Shown in pieces: positions 31,366 through 40,105 of a DNA stretch of 64,000 nucleotides. The translations under genes and the position numbers were made by a program. The number at the start of each line of letters is the position of its first letter. Position 1 is the first letter of the stretch. Source of the stretch: Arhodomonas sp052060015 (lineage in GTDB: Bacteria; Pseudomonadota; Gammaproteobacteria; Nitrococcales; Nitrococcaceae); contig NZ_JBPODZ010000001.1 in NCBI RefSeq assembly GCF_052060015.1, positions 434,001-498,000 of the forward strand, given 5' to 3'. The notes beneath the pieces were generated by a model. It ran no database searches. It was not told the DNA's origin and saw nothing but the letters and a program-made list of their open reading frames with translations.

Positions 31366-31686
31366 ATGAGCGAGCATAACGACCCCCGCAAGGAAGACGA
31401 TGTCTCGGTAGAGACGGCGAAGCCGAAGCTGAAGCGGCCGCCACTCTACCGGGTGGTGCTGCTCAATGACGATTACACCCCGATGGACTTCGTCGTCGAG
31501 GTGCTGCAGACGTTCTTCCGGATGGACCGCAGCCAGGCGACCCAGGTGATGCTGCATGTCCATACCCGTGGCAAGGGCGTCTGTGGGGTGTACAGTCGGG
31601 ATATCGCGGAGACGAAAGTCGAGCAGGTGATGGACTATGCGCGCACCCACGAGCATCCGTTGATGTGCACCATGGAACCGGCATGA
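31366..31686 (+). CDS. clpS: ClpS, N-degron adaptor of ClpAP
   Basis: A 106-residue adaptor that binds proteins with N-terminal Leu, Phe, Tyr or Trp and hands them to ClpA. After a flexible acidic tail (residues 1-25), the core carries YRVVLLNDDYTPMDFVVEVL with the Asn-Asp pair that grips the substrate amino group, then VMLHVHTRGKGVCGVYSRD, the helix and strand of the binding pocket. Its usual partner clpA follows by 71 bases, and the enzymes that create such N-termini (bpt and aat) are encoded next on the other strand. Confidence 0.96.
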   Translation: MSEHNDPRKEDDVSVETAKPKLKRPPLYRVVLLNDDYTPMDFVVEVLQTFFRMDRSQATQVMLHVHTRGKGVCGVYSRDIAETKVEQVMDYARTHEHPLMCTMEPA

Positions 31687-31757
31687 CAGGGGGAACCTGC
31701 CGCCGGCCTGCGGGTCCAATATGCGAGACCGCCACGAGGGCGATCGGGTGAGGGCAC

Positions 31758-34031
31758 ATGTTGAGTAAAGAGCTGGAATTCACCCTGAACCTGGCCTTCA
31801 AGGAGGCACGGGAGAAGCGGCACGAATTTCTCACCGTCGAGCACCTACTGCTGGCGTTGACCGACAACCCGGCGGCGCTGGAGGTACTGCGTGCCTGTGG
31901 CGTGGACCTGAATCAGCTGCGCGAGGAACTGGAGGCCTTTCTCGAGGAGACCACCCCGCTGCTGCCGCCGGACGATACCCGCGAGACGCAGCCGACGCTG
32001 GGCTTCCAGCGCGTGCTCCAGCGCGCCATCCTGCACGTACAGTCGTCGGGGCGTAAGGAAGTGACAGGGGCCAACGTACTGGTGGCCATATTCAGCGAGC
32101 AGGAGTCCCAGGCGCTGTATCTCCTGCACAAGCAGAACGTCTCCCGCCTGGACGCGGTGAACTACATTTCCCACGGGATCTCCAAGGTGCCAGGCGAGGA
32201 GGGCGCCAACGAGCCCGATTCTCCGAAGGAGGACGAAGAGGAGACGGTGCAGGAATCGGGACAGAAATCACCCCTGGAGAGCTTCGCCACGGATCTGAAT
32301 GCCCGGGCGAAGAAGGGTCGCATCGACCCGCTGATTGGCCGGCGCCATGAGATCGAGCGCACGGTCCAGGTCCTCTGCCGCCGGCGCAAGAACAACCCGC
32401 TGTTCGTCGGCGAGGCCGGCGTGGGCAAGACCGCGATTGCCGAGGGGCTGGCGCGGCTCATTGTCGAAGGCGATGTCCCCAGCGTCCTCTCCGACGCCAA
32501 GATCTACGCCCTGGACCTCGGGGCCCTGGTCGCCGGCACCAAGTACCGTGGCGATTTCGAGAAGCGGCTCAAGGGACTGCTGGCCCAGCTCCAGAAGGAG
32601 CGCCACGCCATTCTGTTCATCGACGAGATCCACACGATCATCGGCGCGGGGGCGGCATCCGGCGGCGTCATGGATGCCTCCAACCTGATTAAGCCGATGC
32701 TGGCCAGCGGCGAGCTCAAGTGCATCGGCTCGACCACCTACCAGGAGTATCGCAGTATTTTCGAGAAGGACCGCGCGCTGGCGCGGCGCTTCCAGAAGAT
32801 CGATGTCTCCGAGCCCACGGTCACGGAGACGGTCCAGATCCTGCGCGGGCTCAAGGATCGCTTCGAGTCCCACCATGGGGTGAAGTACACGCAGCCGGCA
32901 TTGGAGGCCGCGGCGGAGCTGTCGGCACGCTACATCACTGATCGACGACTGCCGGACAAGGCCATCGACGTCATCGACGAGGCGGGGGCCAATCTGCGGC
33001 TGCTACCGCCTTCCCGTCGCAAGAAGACCGTGGGGGCCTCCGACGTCGAGACCATTGTCGCCAAGATTGCACGTATCCCACCGAAGCGGGTGTCGAACTC
33101 GGATATGCGCATGCTCGAGTACCTCGAGCGTGACCTCAAGCGCAACATCTACGGCCAGGACGAGGCCATCGATACCCTCGCCGCGACCATCAAGACCTCG
33201 CGGGCGGGGCTGCGGGACACCGGCAAACCGGTGGGCTCGTTCCTGTTCGCCGGGCCGACCGGTGTCGGCAAGACCGAGGTCACCCGCCAGCTCGCCGAGC
33301 AGATGGGTATCCACATGGTGCGTTTCGACATGTCCGAGTACATGGAGCGCCACACGGTCTCCCGCCTGATCGGTGCGCCCCCGGGCTACGTGGGCTTCGA
33401 TCAGGGCGGGCTGCTCACCGAGGAGGTGATCAAGCATCCCCACGCGGTGGTGTTGCTCGATGAGATCGAAAAGGCCCATCCGGACGTGTTCAATCTGCTG
33501 CTCCAGGTCATGGACCATGGCACGCTCACGGACAACAACGGTCGCGAGGCGGACTTCCGCAACGTGATCCTCGTGATGACCACCAATGCCGGGGCCGAGG
33601 AGCAGAGCCGCCGATCCATCGGCTTCACTACCCAGGATCATGCCAGTGACGGTATAGAGGCGATCCGTCGTACCTTTACGCCGGAGTTCCGCAACCGTCT
33701 CGACGCCGTGATCCAGTTCAATCCGCTGGCGCCGGCGGTGGTGGAGCAGGTGGCGGATAAGTTCATCCGTGAGCTGCGTCATCAGCTCGCCGAGAAGAAG
33801 GTGTCTATCGAGATCACGGACGGCGGCCGGCGCTGGCTCGCCACCCACGGCTATGACCCCAAGATGGGGGCCCGGCCGATGGCGCGGCTCATCCAGGATC
33901 GCATCAAGCGGCCGTTGGCCGATGAGCTGCTGTTCGGGCGACTCACCCAAGGTGGTCAGGTGGTGGTGGATGCCGACGAGGGCACCGACGAACTGAGCTT
34001 CGAGATCAGCGAGGCCGCGGTGGCGGAATAA
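31758..34031 (+). CDS. clpA: ClpA, ATP-dependent unfoldase of the ClpAP protease
   Basis: A 757-residue Hsp100 unfoldase, one residue off the E. coli length. The double Clp-N repeat fills residues 1-145, an acidic linker 146-170, the first AAA+ module has Walker A GEAGVGKT at 218-225 and Walker B LFIDE, and the second has GPTGVGKT at 499-506 and VVLLDEIEKAH. The ClpP-docking loop reads IGF at 621-623. It unfolds proteins delivered by ClpS or carrying SsrA tags and threads them into ClpP, which is not in this window. It is convergent with infA, with a large hairpin between. Confidence 0.97.
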   Translation: MLSKELEFTLNLAFKEAREKRHEFLTVEHLLLALTDNPAALEVLRACGVDLNQLREELEAFLEETTPLLPPDDTRETQPTLGFQRVLQRAILHVQSSGRKEVTGANVLVAIFSEQESQALYLLHKQNVSRLDAVNYISHGISKVPGEEGANEPDSPKEDEEETVQESGQKSPLESFATDLNARAKKGRIDPLIGRRHEIERTVQVLCRRRKNNPLFVGEAGVGKTAIAEGLARLIVEGDVPSVLSDAKIYALDLGALVAGTKYRGDFEKRLKGLLAQLQKERHAILFIDEIHTIIGAGAASGGVMDASNLIKPMLASGELKCIGSTTYQEYRSIFEKDRALARRFQKIDVSEPTVTETVQILRGLKDRFESHHGVKYTQPALEAAAELSARYITDRRLPDKAIDVIDEAGANLRLLPPSRRKKTVGASDVETIVAKIARIPPKRVSNSDMRMLEYLERDLKRNIYGQDEAIDTLAATIKTSRAGLRDTGKPVGSFLFAGPTGVGKTEVTRQLAEQMGIHMVRFDMSEYMERHTVSRLIGAPPGYVGFDQGGLLTEEVIKHPHAVVLLDEIEKAHPDVFNLLLQVMDHGTLTDNNGREADFRNVILVMTTNAGAEEQSRRSIGFTTQDHASDGIEAIRRTFTPEFRNRLDAVIQFNPLAPAVVEQVADKFIRELRHQLAEKKVSIEITDGGRRWLATHGYDPKMGARPMARLIQDRIKRPLADELLFGRLTQGGQVVVDADEGTDELSFEISEAAVAE

Positions 34032-34037
34032 CGGCAG

Positions 34038-34071
34038 GCCGCCGAGACGCCATGCGGACGGCGTCGGCGGC
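34038..34071. terminator. Hairpin between convergent clpA and infA
   Basis: GCCGCC-GA-GACGCC (34038-34051) pairs with GGCGTC-GGCGGC (34060-34071), twelve pairs with one two-base bulge and an eight-base loop. It lies between the two stop codons and could halt transcription from either side, though no T-run flanks it. Confidence 0.4.
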
Positions 34072-34090
34072 GGCCCCGGCAGGGGCGGGG

Positions 34091-34309
34091 TCAGCGGGCG
34101 CGGTAAACGATACGCCCCTTGTTGAGATCGTAGGGCGTGAGCTCCACCGTCACCTTATCGCCACGCAGTATCCGGATATAGTGCTTGCGCATCTTGCCGG
34201 AGATATGGGCAGTGACTTCGTGGCCATTCTCCAGCTCGACGCGGAACATGGTATTGGGGAGCACGTCGATCACCGTGCCGTTCATCCGGATATTGTCTTC
34301 CTTCGCCAT
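34091..34309 (-). CDS. infA: Translation initiation factor IF-1
   Basis: A 72-residue OB-fold protein that binds the A site of the 30S subunit during initiation. It has the near-invariant sequence of the family: DNIRMNGTVIDVLPNTMF, VELENGHEVTAHISGKMRK and RGDKVTVELTPYDL, ending in ARGRIVYR-like KGRIVYRAR. ATG 34309 follows AGGGG with a five-base gap. The 98 bases before it, after the bpt stop, hold a CGGTA-TGG-TACCG dyad and may carry its own promoter. The clpA-infA-bpt-aat neighbourhood is typical of gammaproteobacteria. Confidence 0.97.
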   Translation of the reverse strand: MAKEDNIRMNGTVIDVLPNTMFRVELENGHEVTAHISGKMRKHYIRILRGDKVTVELTPYDLNKGRIVYRAR

Positions 34310-34407
34310 TCAGCCCCTACTCGTTTTGCCCAGGGAATGCGCCCGCCGTTGGGGAGGGCGTCAAATCCGGTATGGTACCGAATCGCGCCCGGCCGCTCCA
34401 AGTACAA

Positions 34408-35127
34408 TCACTCGTGGCGATGCCAGTCCCCGTCGGGGCCGAAACGCTCGTGGGGGGTGAAGCCGCTCTTGTAGCACATCGTCGGCGCCTCGGCGATCCA
34501 GTAGCCGAGGTAGAGCCAGGGCCGCCCCAGCCCCTGGGCCCGTCGTATCTGGCGGAGTATGGCTAGGGTGCCCGGGCCGAGGTGCCCATAGGCCGGGTCG
34601 AAGAAGGTGTAGACCGCCGACAGGGCGTCGGGGGTGCGGTCGGTGATGGCGACGGCCACGAGTCGGTCGCCATCGCGAAGCTCCATGAGCTCGGTGTCGC
34701 ACCAGGGCGCGAAGGCGAAGCCCGCATAGTCCGCCGGACCGATGGTGCTCATACCGCCACCGGGGTGGCGCGCGTCGACATAGCGGCGGAATAACTCATA
34801 GTGCTCGTCGTGGTAGTCTCCGGGGAGGACGTGGGCCGCCAGGTGCTCGCCGGCGCGCAGGCAGCGCCGGTGCCGCCGACGCGGACGGAACACGTCGACC
34901 GGGATGCGCAGGCTCTCGCAGGCGTTGCATCCGGGGCACATGGGCCGGTACACGATGCCGCCGCTGCGGCGCAGGCCCAGGGCCAGCAGCCGACCGTAGA
35001 GGGTCGGTGACAGTGGCGCCTCAGGGTCGATAAAGGCGTTCCGTGCGGTTCGCCCCTCGAGATAGGGGCAGGGTTCGGTGGCGCCGAGATAGATCTGCAT
35101 CCGGCGCCCGCGCTCGTGGCTATCCAT
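34408..35127 (-). CDS. bpt: Aspartate/glutamate leucyltransferase (Bpt)
   Basis: A 239-residue aminoacyl-tRNA-protein transferase of the Bpt/ATE1 family that adds Leu to proteins starting with Asp or Glu, making them ClpS substrates. Family segments are the N-terminal CPYLEGRTARNAFIDP, GIVYRPMCPGCNACESLRIPV with the clustered cysteines, and LSAVYTFFDPAYGHLGPGTLAIL followed by YLGYWIAEAPTMCYKS. The ATG at 35127 has GAGG four bases before it and overlaps the end of aat by eight bases; a shorter start at 35100 is possible. It is the last of three overlapping minus-strand genes. Confidence 0.93.
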   Translation of the reverse strand: MDSHERGRRMQIYLGATEPCPYLEGRTARNAFIDPEAPLSPTLYGRLLALGLRRSGGIVYRPMCPGCNACESLRIPVDVFRPRRRHRRCLRAGEHLAAHVLPGDYHDEHYELFRRYVDARHPGGGMSTIGPADYAGFAFAPWCDTELMELRDGDRLVAVAITDRTPDALSAVYTFFDPAYGHLGPGTLAILRQIRRAQGLGRPWLYLGYWIAEAPTMCYKSGFTPHERFGPDGDWHRHE

Positions 35128-35851
35128 GGGCCTCGCCGGCCAGGGGGGAGACGCCGCCGAACCGCCAGGGGCCATGGACCTGATGGCGTTGCCGGGCCTG
35201 CCGGAGTGCCGCGAGGAATTGTCGACGGGGCCAGTCCTCGGCACCGAGGCGCCGGAGGTGATCGGTGGGCAACTGGCAGTCGAGGAAGTCGAACCCCCAT
35301 GCCGCAAGCTGTTGCGCCAGCCGCACCAGGGCCACCTTGCTGGCGTCGGTATGGCGGCTGAACATGGATTCACCGAAAAAGGCCGCCCCCAGCGAAACGC
35401 CGTAGAGCCCGCCCACCAGGGTGCCGTCCCGCCAGACCTCCACCGAATGGGCGATGCCGCGCTCGTGCAGGGTGCTGTAGGCCTCGATCATGCCCGGTGT
35501 GATCCAGGTGCCGGCCCCGTCGCGCCGTGGCGCGGCGCACCCGGAAATGACGCGGGCGAAGGCCCTGTCGAGGGTCACGCCGAACTCATCGCGGCGCAGG
35601 CGCTTGCGCAGGCTTCGGCTGACATGCACCGCACCGGGCCGGATCACCGCCCGGGGGTCCGGGCTCCACCAGAGCACGGGTTGGTCCTCGGCGAACCAGG
35701 GGAACACCCCGTTGCGGTAGGCCTCGACCAATCGGGCGGGGCTCAGCGAACCGCCGATGGCCAGCAAGCCGTTGGGCTCGCGGAGGGCCTGCTCCGGGTC
35801 GGGGAATGGCGTGCGGTCATCGCCGGGTGCGATCCACGGTACTCGGGTCAT
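35120..35851 (-). CDS. aat: Leucyl/phenylalanyl-tRNA-protein transferase
   Basis: A 243-residue cytoplasmic enzyme that moves Leu or Phe from tRNA to proteins starting with Lys or Arg, creating ClpS-recognised N-degrons. The conserved N-terminal block FPDPEQALREPNGLLAIGG, then RNGVFPWFAEDQPVLWWSPDPRAV, and the core GLYGVSLGAAFFGESMFSR with FLDCQLPTDHLRRLGAE, are all present. It overlaps bpt downstream (eight bases) and the COG3146 gene upstream by four bases (ATGA), so the three should be translated together. Confidence 0.96.
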   Translation of the reverse strand: MTRVPWIAPGDDRTPFPDPEQALREPNGLLAIGGSLSPARLVEAYRNGVFPWFAEDQPVLWWSPDPRAVIRPGAVHVSRSLRKRLRRDEFGVTLDRAFARVISGCAAPRRDGAGTWITPGMIEAYSTLHERGIAHSVEVWRDGTLVGGLYGVSLGAAFFGESMFSRHTDASKVALVRLAQQLAAWGFDFLDCQLPTDHLRRLGAEDWPRRQFLAALRQARQRHQVHGPWRFGGVSPLAGEAHG

Positions 35852-37020
35852 GACGGCGACGCGGGTTGCTGGCGATACGGTCCGGCCATTGTAAGTTCCT
35901 CCGCATAGGCCTTCACGGCCGGGCGCTCCCGGGCCAGGAAATCGGCCACCGCCCGGTGGAACGCCGGCTCACGGAGGTGATGCAGGGAGTGGGTAAGTAC
36001 CGGCAGGAAACCCCGCGGGACCTTGTGTTCGCCCTGGGCGCCCGGCTCGAAGCGCTGCAGCCCCTCGCGGATGCAGTACTCGATGCCCTGATAGTAACAG
36101 GTCTCGAAGTGCAGGCAGTCGATTGCCTCGTCGCTACCCCAGTAGCGGCCGTACAGTGTGCCCGAATCGCGGAAGCAGATGGCCCCGGCCACGGGCCGGT
36201 CCCCGCGCTCGGCGACGAACAGCACCATCCGCCGACGTAGCCGCTCGCCGAGGGCGCGGAAGCACTCACGGCTCAGCACCGGCACATTGCCGCGCTCACG
36301 GAAGGTGTTGCGGTAGAATCGGTGGAGGTCCGCCCAGAGCGCGGCATCGGCCTCGTCGCCGTGGAGGACGCGCAGGCGGATCCCGGCCTGCTCGACGAGG
36401 CGGCGTTCGCGGCGTATGTTCTTGCGCTTCTTTGCGGTCAGGTCGGCGAGGAAGGCGGCAAAGTCGGGGTAGGATCGGTTATGCCAGTGGAACTGGCAGC
36501 CCAGGCGATGCAGGTAGCCCGCCTCCGCGCCGGCCGCGGTGGCGGCCTCCGGGAGGAACAGCCAGTGCACGGAGCTTAGCCCGGTAGCATCCGCGTGTTC
36601 CCGTGTGGCCTCCAGTAAAAGGCGCGCCAGGCGGCTCGCATCCACCCCGGGGCGGGTGAGCACCCGGGGACCGGTGGCCGGGGTCCAGGGGATGGCGACC
36701 ACCAGCTTGGGGTAGTAGTCGAGGCCGTGGCGGGCGTGGGCATCCGCCCAGGCGAAGTCGAAGACGAACTCGCCCCAGGAATGATCCTTCAAATAGGCGG
36801 GGGCAGCGGCGAGGATCCCGGCAGCGTCGCGCAGCACCAAGTGGTGCGGCGTCCAGCCAACGGGGTCCCCCACCGCGCCATGCTCCTCGAGGGTGGCGAG
36901 GAATTCGTGACGGAGGAACGGGTAATCGCTGCCGTCGAGGGCATTCCATTCCTCCGGCGCCACCACGTGTAGGTTGTCCACTACCTGCAGCGCCGGTTGG
37001 GACGTATCATTTTCTCGCAT
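35848..37020 (-). CDS. COG3146-family predicted N-acyltransferase
   Basis: A 390-residue soluble protein of the family often labelled peptidogalycan biosynthesis protein (COG3146), which has a FemX-like double GNAT fold but no proven reaction. Recognisable segments are NALDGSDYPFLRHEFLATLE, AYLKDHSWGEFVFDFAWADA with YYPKLVVAIPWTPATG, FHWHNRSYPDFAAFLADLTAKKRKNIRRER, and SGTLYGRYWGS with FETCYYQGIEYCI, ending in THSLHHL and an FLARER tail. It is the first gene of the overlapping run COG3146-aat-bpt, and Aat has the same general fold, so a link to aminoacyl transfer is possible. It is divergent from ftsK across 56 AT-rich bases. Confidence 0.88.
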   Translation of the reverse strand: MRENDTSQPALQVVDNLHVVAPEEWNALDGSDYPFLRHEFLATLEEHGAVGDPVGWTPHHLVLRDAAGILAAAPAYLKDHSWGEFVFDFAWADAHARHGLDYYPKLVVAIPWTPATGPRVLTRPGVDASRLARLLLEATREHADATGLSSVHWLFLPEAATAAGAEAGYLHRLGCQFHWHNRSYPDFAAFLADLTAKKRKNIRRERRLVEQAGIRLRVLHGDEADAALWADLHRFYRNTFRERGNVPVLSRECFRALGERLRRRMVLFVAERGDRPVAGAICFRDSGTLYGRYWGSDEAIDCLHFETCYYQGIEYCIREGLQRFEPGAQGEHKVPRGFLPVLTHSLHHLREPAFHRAVADFLARERPAVKAYAEELTMAGPYRQQPASPS

Positions 37021-37076
37021 TAATAGATGGTTAGACGCTAAACTTCTAAACGTACCTAGATTCAGGGGCCATTGCC

Positions 37077-39467
37077 GTGGCGAAGGCGGAGACCACCTCC
37101 AATCCGGGCCTGCCCTGGGGGCAGCATATCAGCCGTGGCCTCCGTGAGGCGGCGCTGCTCATCCTGCTCGCCATTGCGGCCTTCCTGCTGCTGTCACTGG
37201 TGAGTTATGACCCGCGGGACCCCGGCTGGAGCTATACCACCGCGGCCGCCGAGGTTCACAACGCCGGGGGGAGGGTGGGTGCATTCTTCGCCGATTTGAG
37301 CCTGTTCCTGTTCGGCTATCTCGCCTACCTGTTCCCGCTGATGATCGTCTTCGCCTCGGCCCTGGTCTGGCAGTGGCAGCGCCGGGAGGGGCGGATCCAC
37401 TGGGGCGTGTTCTCCCTGCGCCTGGCCGGTTTCGTGGTGACCGTGCTGGCTGGCACCGCAGTGGTGACCCTGCACTTCGCGCCGGTGCCGGGAACGGTGC
37501 CATTGAGCTCGGGGGGTATCGTCGGGGCGCTGGCGGCCCGCGCGCTGGAAGAGGCGTTCAGCTTCCCGGGGGCGACACTGCTGTCGCTGGCGACCCTCGC
37601 GGCAGCGGTGACGGTGGCTACCGGGCTGTCCTGGGTGCGTCTCGCGGAATGGCTGGGCCGGGGGCTGTTCTCTCTCGCCGCCGGCCTGCGTGAGCGGCTG
37701 CAGGGGTTTGCCGCGGCGCGGCGCGCCCGGCGGGAGCGGCTCGAGGCACTCGCCCCGGCGCCTGTGCCGGCACCGGAAGCCGGGGCCCGTCCCGGCGCGG
37801 CGGGGCGCAAGGGCAAACGTCGGGGTGGTGGCAGCCGACGGGCCCAACGCGAGCCCCGTCTGGGGGCTACGGACCCCGCCCCCGAGGAGGGTCGACAGAT
37901 GGTGCTGCTCGATGAGGTGGACCCGGGGGAGGTGAGCCCCGGGGAGCTGCCCACCGCGTCGTTGCTCGACGCCGCGCCCCGGGCGCAGGGGGGCTATAGC
38001 GAGGAGGCACTGGCCGAAATGTCGCGCCTAGTGGAGACCAAGCTGGCGGACTTCGGCGTCAAGGTGGAGGTGGTTGCGGTGCGGCCGGGGCCGGTCATCA
38101 CCCGTTTCGAGCTGCAGCCGGCGGCGGGCGTGAAGGTCAACCAGATCTCCAATCTCGCCAAGGACATGGCCCGGGCGCTGTCGGTGACCTCGGTGCGGGT
38201 GGTGGAGGTGATCCCGGGGAAGACCGTTGTCGGCCTGGAGATCCCCAACGAGCAGCGGCAGGTCATCGCCTTCTCGGAGATCATTCAGTCGGACCCCTTT
38301 CAGCGCGCCGCCTCCCCGCTGGCGCTGGCCATTGGCAAGGACATCGGTGGCGGCCCGGTGACCGTGGATCTGGCGAAGATGCCCCACCTGTTGGTGGCGG
38401 GCACCACCGGCTCCGGTAAGTCCGTGGGCGTGAACGCCATGATCCTGAGTCTGCTCTATCGAAACGGGCCCGAGGCGGTGCGGATGATCATGATCGACCC
38501 CAAGATGCTGGAGCTGTCGGTCTATGAAGACATCCCGCACCTGCTCGCCCCGGTGGTTACCGACATGAAGGAGGCGGCGAACGCCCTGCGCTGGTGCGTC
38601 GCCGAGATGGAGCGCCGCTACCAGTTGATGGCGGCGCTCGGGGTGCGCAACATCGCCGGCTGCAACCGCAAGATCCGGGACGCCGCGGCGCACGGCGAGC
38701 CCCTGGCTGACCCCCTTTGGACCCCGCCGCAGACGCCGGCCGCCGACGCCGGTGATCCCGATGCGGTGCCCGAGGCGCCGCGACTGGAGCCGCTGCCCTA
38801 CGTCGTCGTGGTGGTGGACGAGTTCGCGGACATGATGATGATGGTGGGCAAGAAGGTGGAGGAGCTCATCGCCCGCCTGGCCCAGAAGGCCCGGGCGGCA
38901 GGCATACACCTGATCCTGGCGACCCAGCGTCCTTCCGTGGATGTGATCACCGGCCTGATCAAGGCGAATATCCCCACGCGCATGGCCTTCCAGGTGTCCT
39001 CCCGGGTGGACTCGCGTACCATCCTCGATCAGATGGGCGCCGAATCGCTGCTCGGCCAAGGGGATATGCTCTATCTCGGCCCCGAGACACGGGGTATGCC
39101 GGAGCGCGTGCATGGGGCGTTCGTCTCCGATGCGGAGGTGCATCGCGTCGCCGAGCACCTCAAGCGTAGCGGACGGCCGGACTACGTCGACGAGATCCTC
39201 CAGGAGCCCGGTGGTGACGCCGCCGGCATCCCGGGTCTCGGCGGTGACAACGCCGGCGACGAGTCCGATCCGCTCTACGACGAAGCCGTGCGGATCGTCA
39301 CCGAAACCCGAAAGGCCTCCATATCCGGGGTCCAGCGCCGCCTGAAGATCGGCTACAACCGCGCCGCCCGGCTGGTCGAGGAGATGGAGGCGGCGGGGAT
39401 CGTGGGGCCGCTGCAGTCCAACGGCGGCCGCGAGGTCCTCGCCTCGCCGCCGCCCCCCGCGGACTAG
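37077..39467 (+). CDS. ftsK: DNA translocase FtsK
   Basis: A 796-residue divisome protein that pumps DNA through the septum and activates XerCD at dif. Four or five membrane helices occupy residues 20-190, a basic and acidic linker follows (190-305; much shorter than in E. coli, like the Pseudomonas form), then the RecA-like motor with Walker A GTTGSGKS at 442-449 and VVVVDEFADMMM, and the C-terminal winged-helix gamma domain (SISGVQRRLKIGYNRAARLVEEME) that reads KOPS. Start is GTG 37077 after AGGGG. No LexA box is seen upstream. The ftsK-lolA-rarA order is standard in gammaproteobacteria. Confidence 0.96.
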   Translation: MAKAETTSNPGLPWGQHISRGLREAALLILLAIAAFLLLSLVSYDPRDPGWSYTTAAAEVHNAGGRVGAFFADLSLFLFGYLAYLFPLMIVFASALVWQWQRREGRIHWGVFSLRLAGFVVTVLAGTAVVTLHFAPVPGTVPLSSGGIVGALAARALEEAFSFPGATLLSLATLAAAVTVATGLSWVRLAEWLGRGLFSLAAGLRERLQGFAAARRARRERLEALAPAPVPAPEAGARPGAAGRKGKRRGGGSRRAQREPRLGATDPAPEEGRQMVLLDEVDPGEVSPGELPTASLLDAAPRAQGGYSEEALAEMSRLVETKLADFGVKVEVVAVRPGPVITRFELQPAAGVKVNQISNLAKDMARALSVTSVRVVEVIPGKTVVGLEIPNEQRQVIAFSEIIQSDPFQRAASPLALAIGKDIGGGPVTVDLAKMPHLLVAGTTGSGKSVGVNAMILSLLYRNGPEAVRMIMIDPKMLELSVYEDIPHLLAPVVTDMKEAANALRWCVAEMERRYQLMAALGVRNIAGCNRKIRDAAAHGEPLADPLWTPPQTPAADAGDPDAVPEAPRLEPLPYVVVVVDEFADMMMMVGKKVEELIARLAQKARAAGIHLILATQRPSVDVITGLIKANIPTRMAFQVSSRVDSRTILDQMGAESLLGQGDMLYLGPETRGMPERVHGAFVSDAEVHRVAEHLKRSGRPDYVDEILQEPGGDAAGIPGLGGDNAGDESDPLYDEAVRIVTETRKASISGVQRRLKIGYNRAARLVEEMEAAGIVGPLQSNGGREVLASPPPPAD

Positions 39468-39478
39468 GAGATGCGAAA

Positions 39479-40105
39479 GTGAAACGATGGTACCGACTCC
39501 TGCCGGTGCTGCTGGTGCTGGCCTTCCCGCTCAGGGCCGCCTCGCCGGACGAGCTGGCCGAGTTCTACCAGTCCGTGGACAGCCTGCGCGGTTCGTTCGT
39601 GCAGGTGACCCGGGATGAGGAGGGCACGGTTTTGGAGCGCGCGGAGGGGCGCTTCGTCATCCAGCGCCCGGAGCGGTTCAATTGGCTCTACGAGACGCCC
39701 TACGAGCAGCGTATCGTCGGCGACGGGGAATGGCTCTGGGTCCATGACCGCGACCTCCGCCAGGTCACGGTACGCCCCGTGGAGGAAGTTCTCGGCGTGG
39801 GCCCGGCGCTGCTGCTCAGTGGCAGCCTCGAGGCGCTGGAGGCACGCTTTCGCATAGAGTCGGGCACCGGGGGCTGGATCACCCTGCGGCCGCGGGACGA
39901 TGCCTGGGATTTCCAGTCCGTGCGCCTGCGCATGGACGATGGCCTGCCCGCCGTGGTCCGGCTCACCGATGGCCTCGGCCAGACGGTGCGCCTGGAGTTC
40001 GCGGGGCTGGAGCGTAATATCCCGGTGGAGCCGGCCGCATTCGATCGGGATATCCCCGAAGGCGTCGATGTGATCGCCCCGGAGGGCTATGATTCTTCCT
40101 CTTGA
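39479..40105 (+). CDS. lolA: Outer-membrane lipoprotein carrier LolA
   Basis: A 208-residue periplasmic chaperone that takes lipoproteins from LolCDE to LolB. Residues 1-20 are a signal peptide (LLPVLLVLAFPLRAA). The mature barrel has the typical VDSLRGSFVQVTRDEEG, GRFVIQRPERFNWLYETPYEQ and GEWLWVHDRDLRQVTVRPVEE strands. The start is GTG 39479, seven bases after AGGAG. It follows ftsK by eleven bases and overlaps the end of the opposite rarA by 19 bases. Confidence 0.94.
   Translation: MKRWYRLLPVLLVLAFPLRAASPDELAEFYQSVDSLRGSFVQVTRDEEGTVLERAEGRFVIQRPERFNWLYETPYEQRIVGDGEWLWVHDRDLRQVTVRPVEEVLGVGPALLLSGSLEALEARFRIESGTGGWITLRPRDDAWDFQSVRLRMDDGLPAVVRLTDGLGQTVRLEFAGLERNIPVEPAAFDRDIPEGVDVIAPEGYDSSS

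Noticed and set aside
37021..37076. Possible LexA (SOS) box or strong promoter before ftsK, in the AT-rich stretch with repeated CTAAAC.
   Set aside because: No CTGT-N8-ACAG pattern. TTAGAC with TACCTA at 16 bases is a weak promoter match only.
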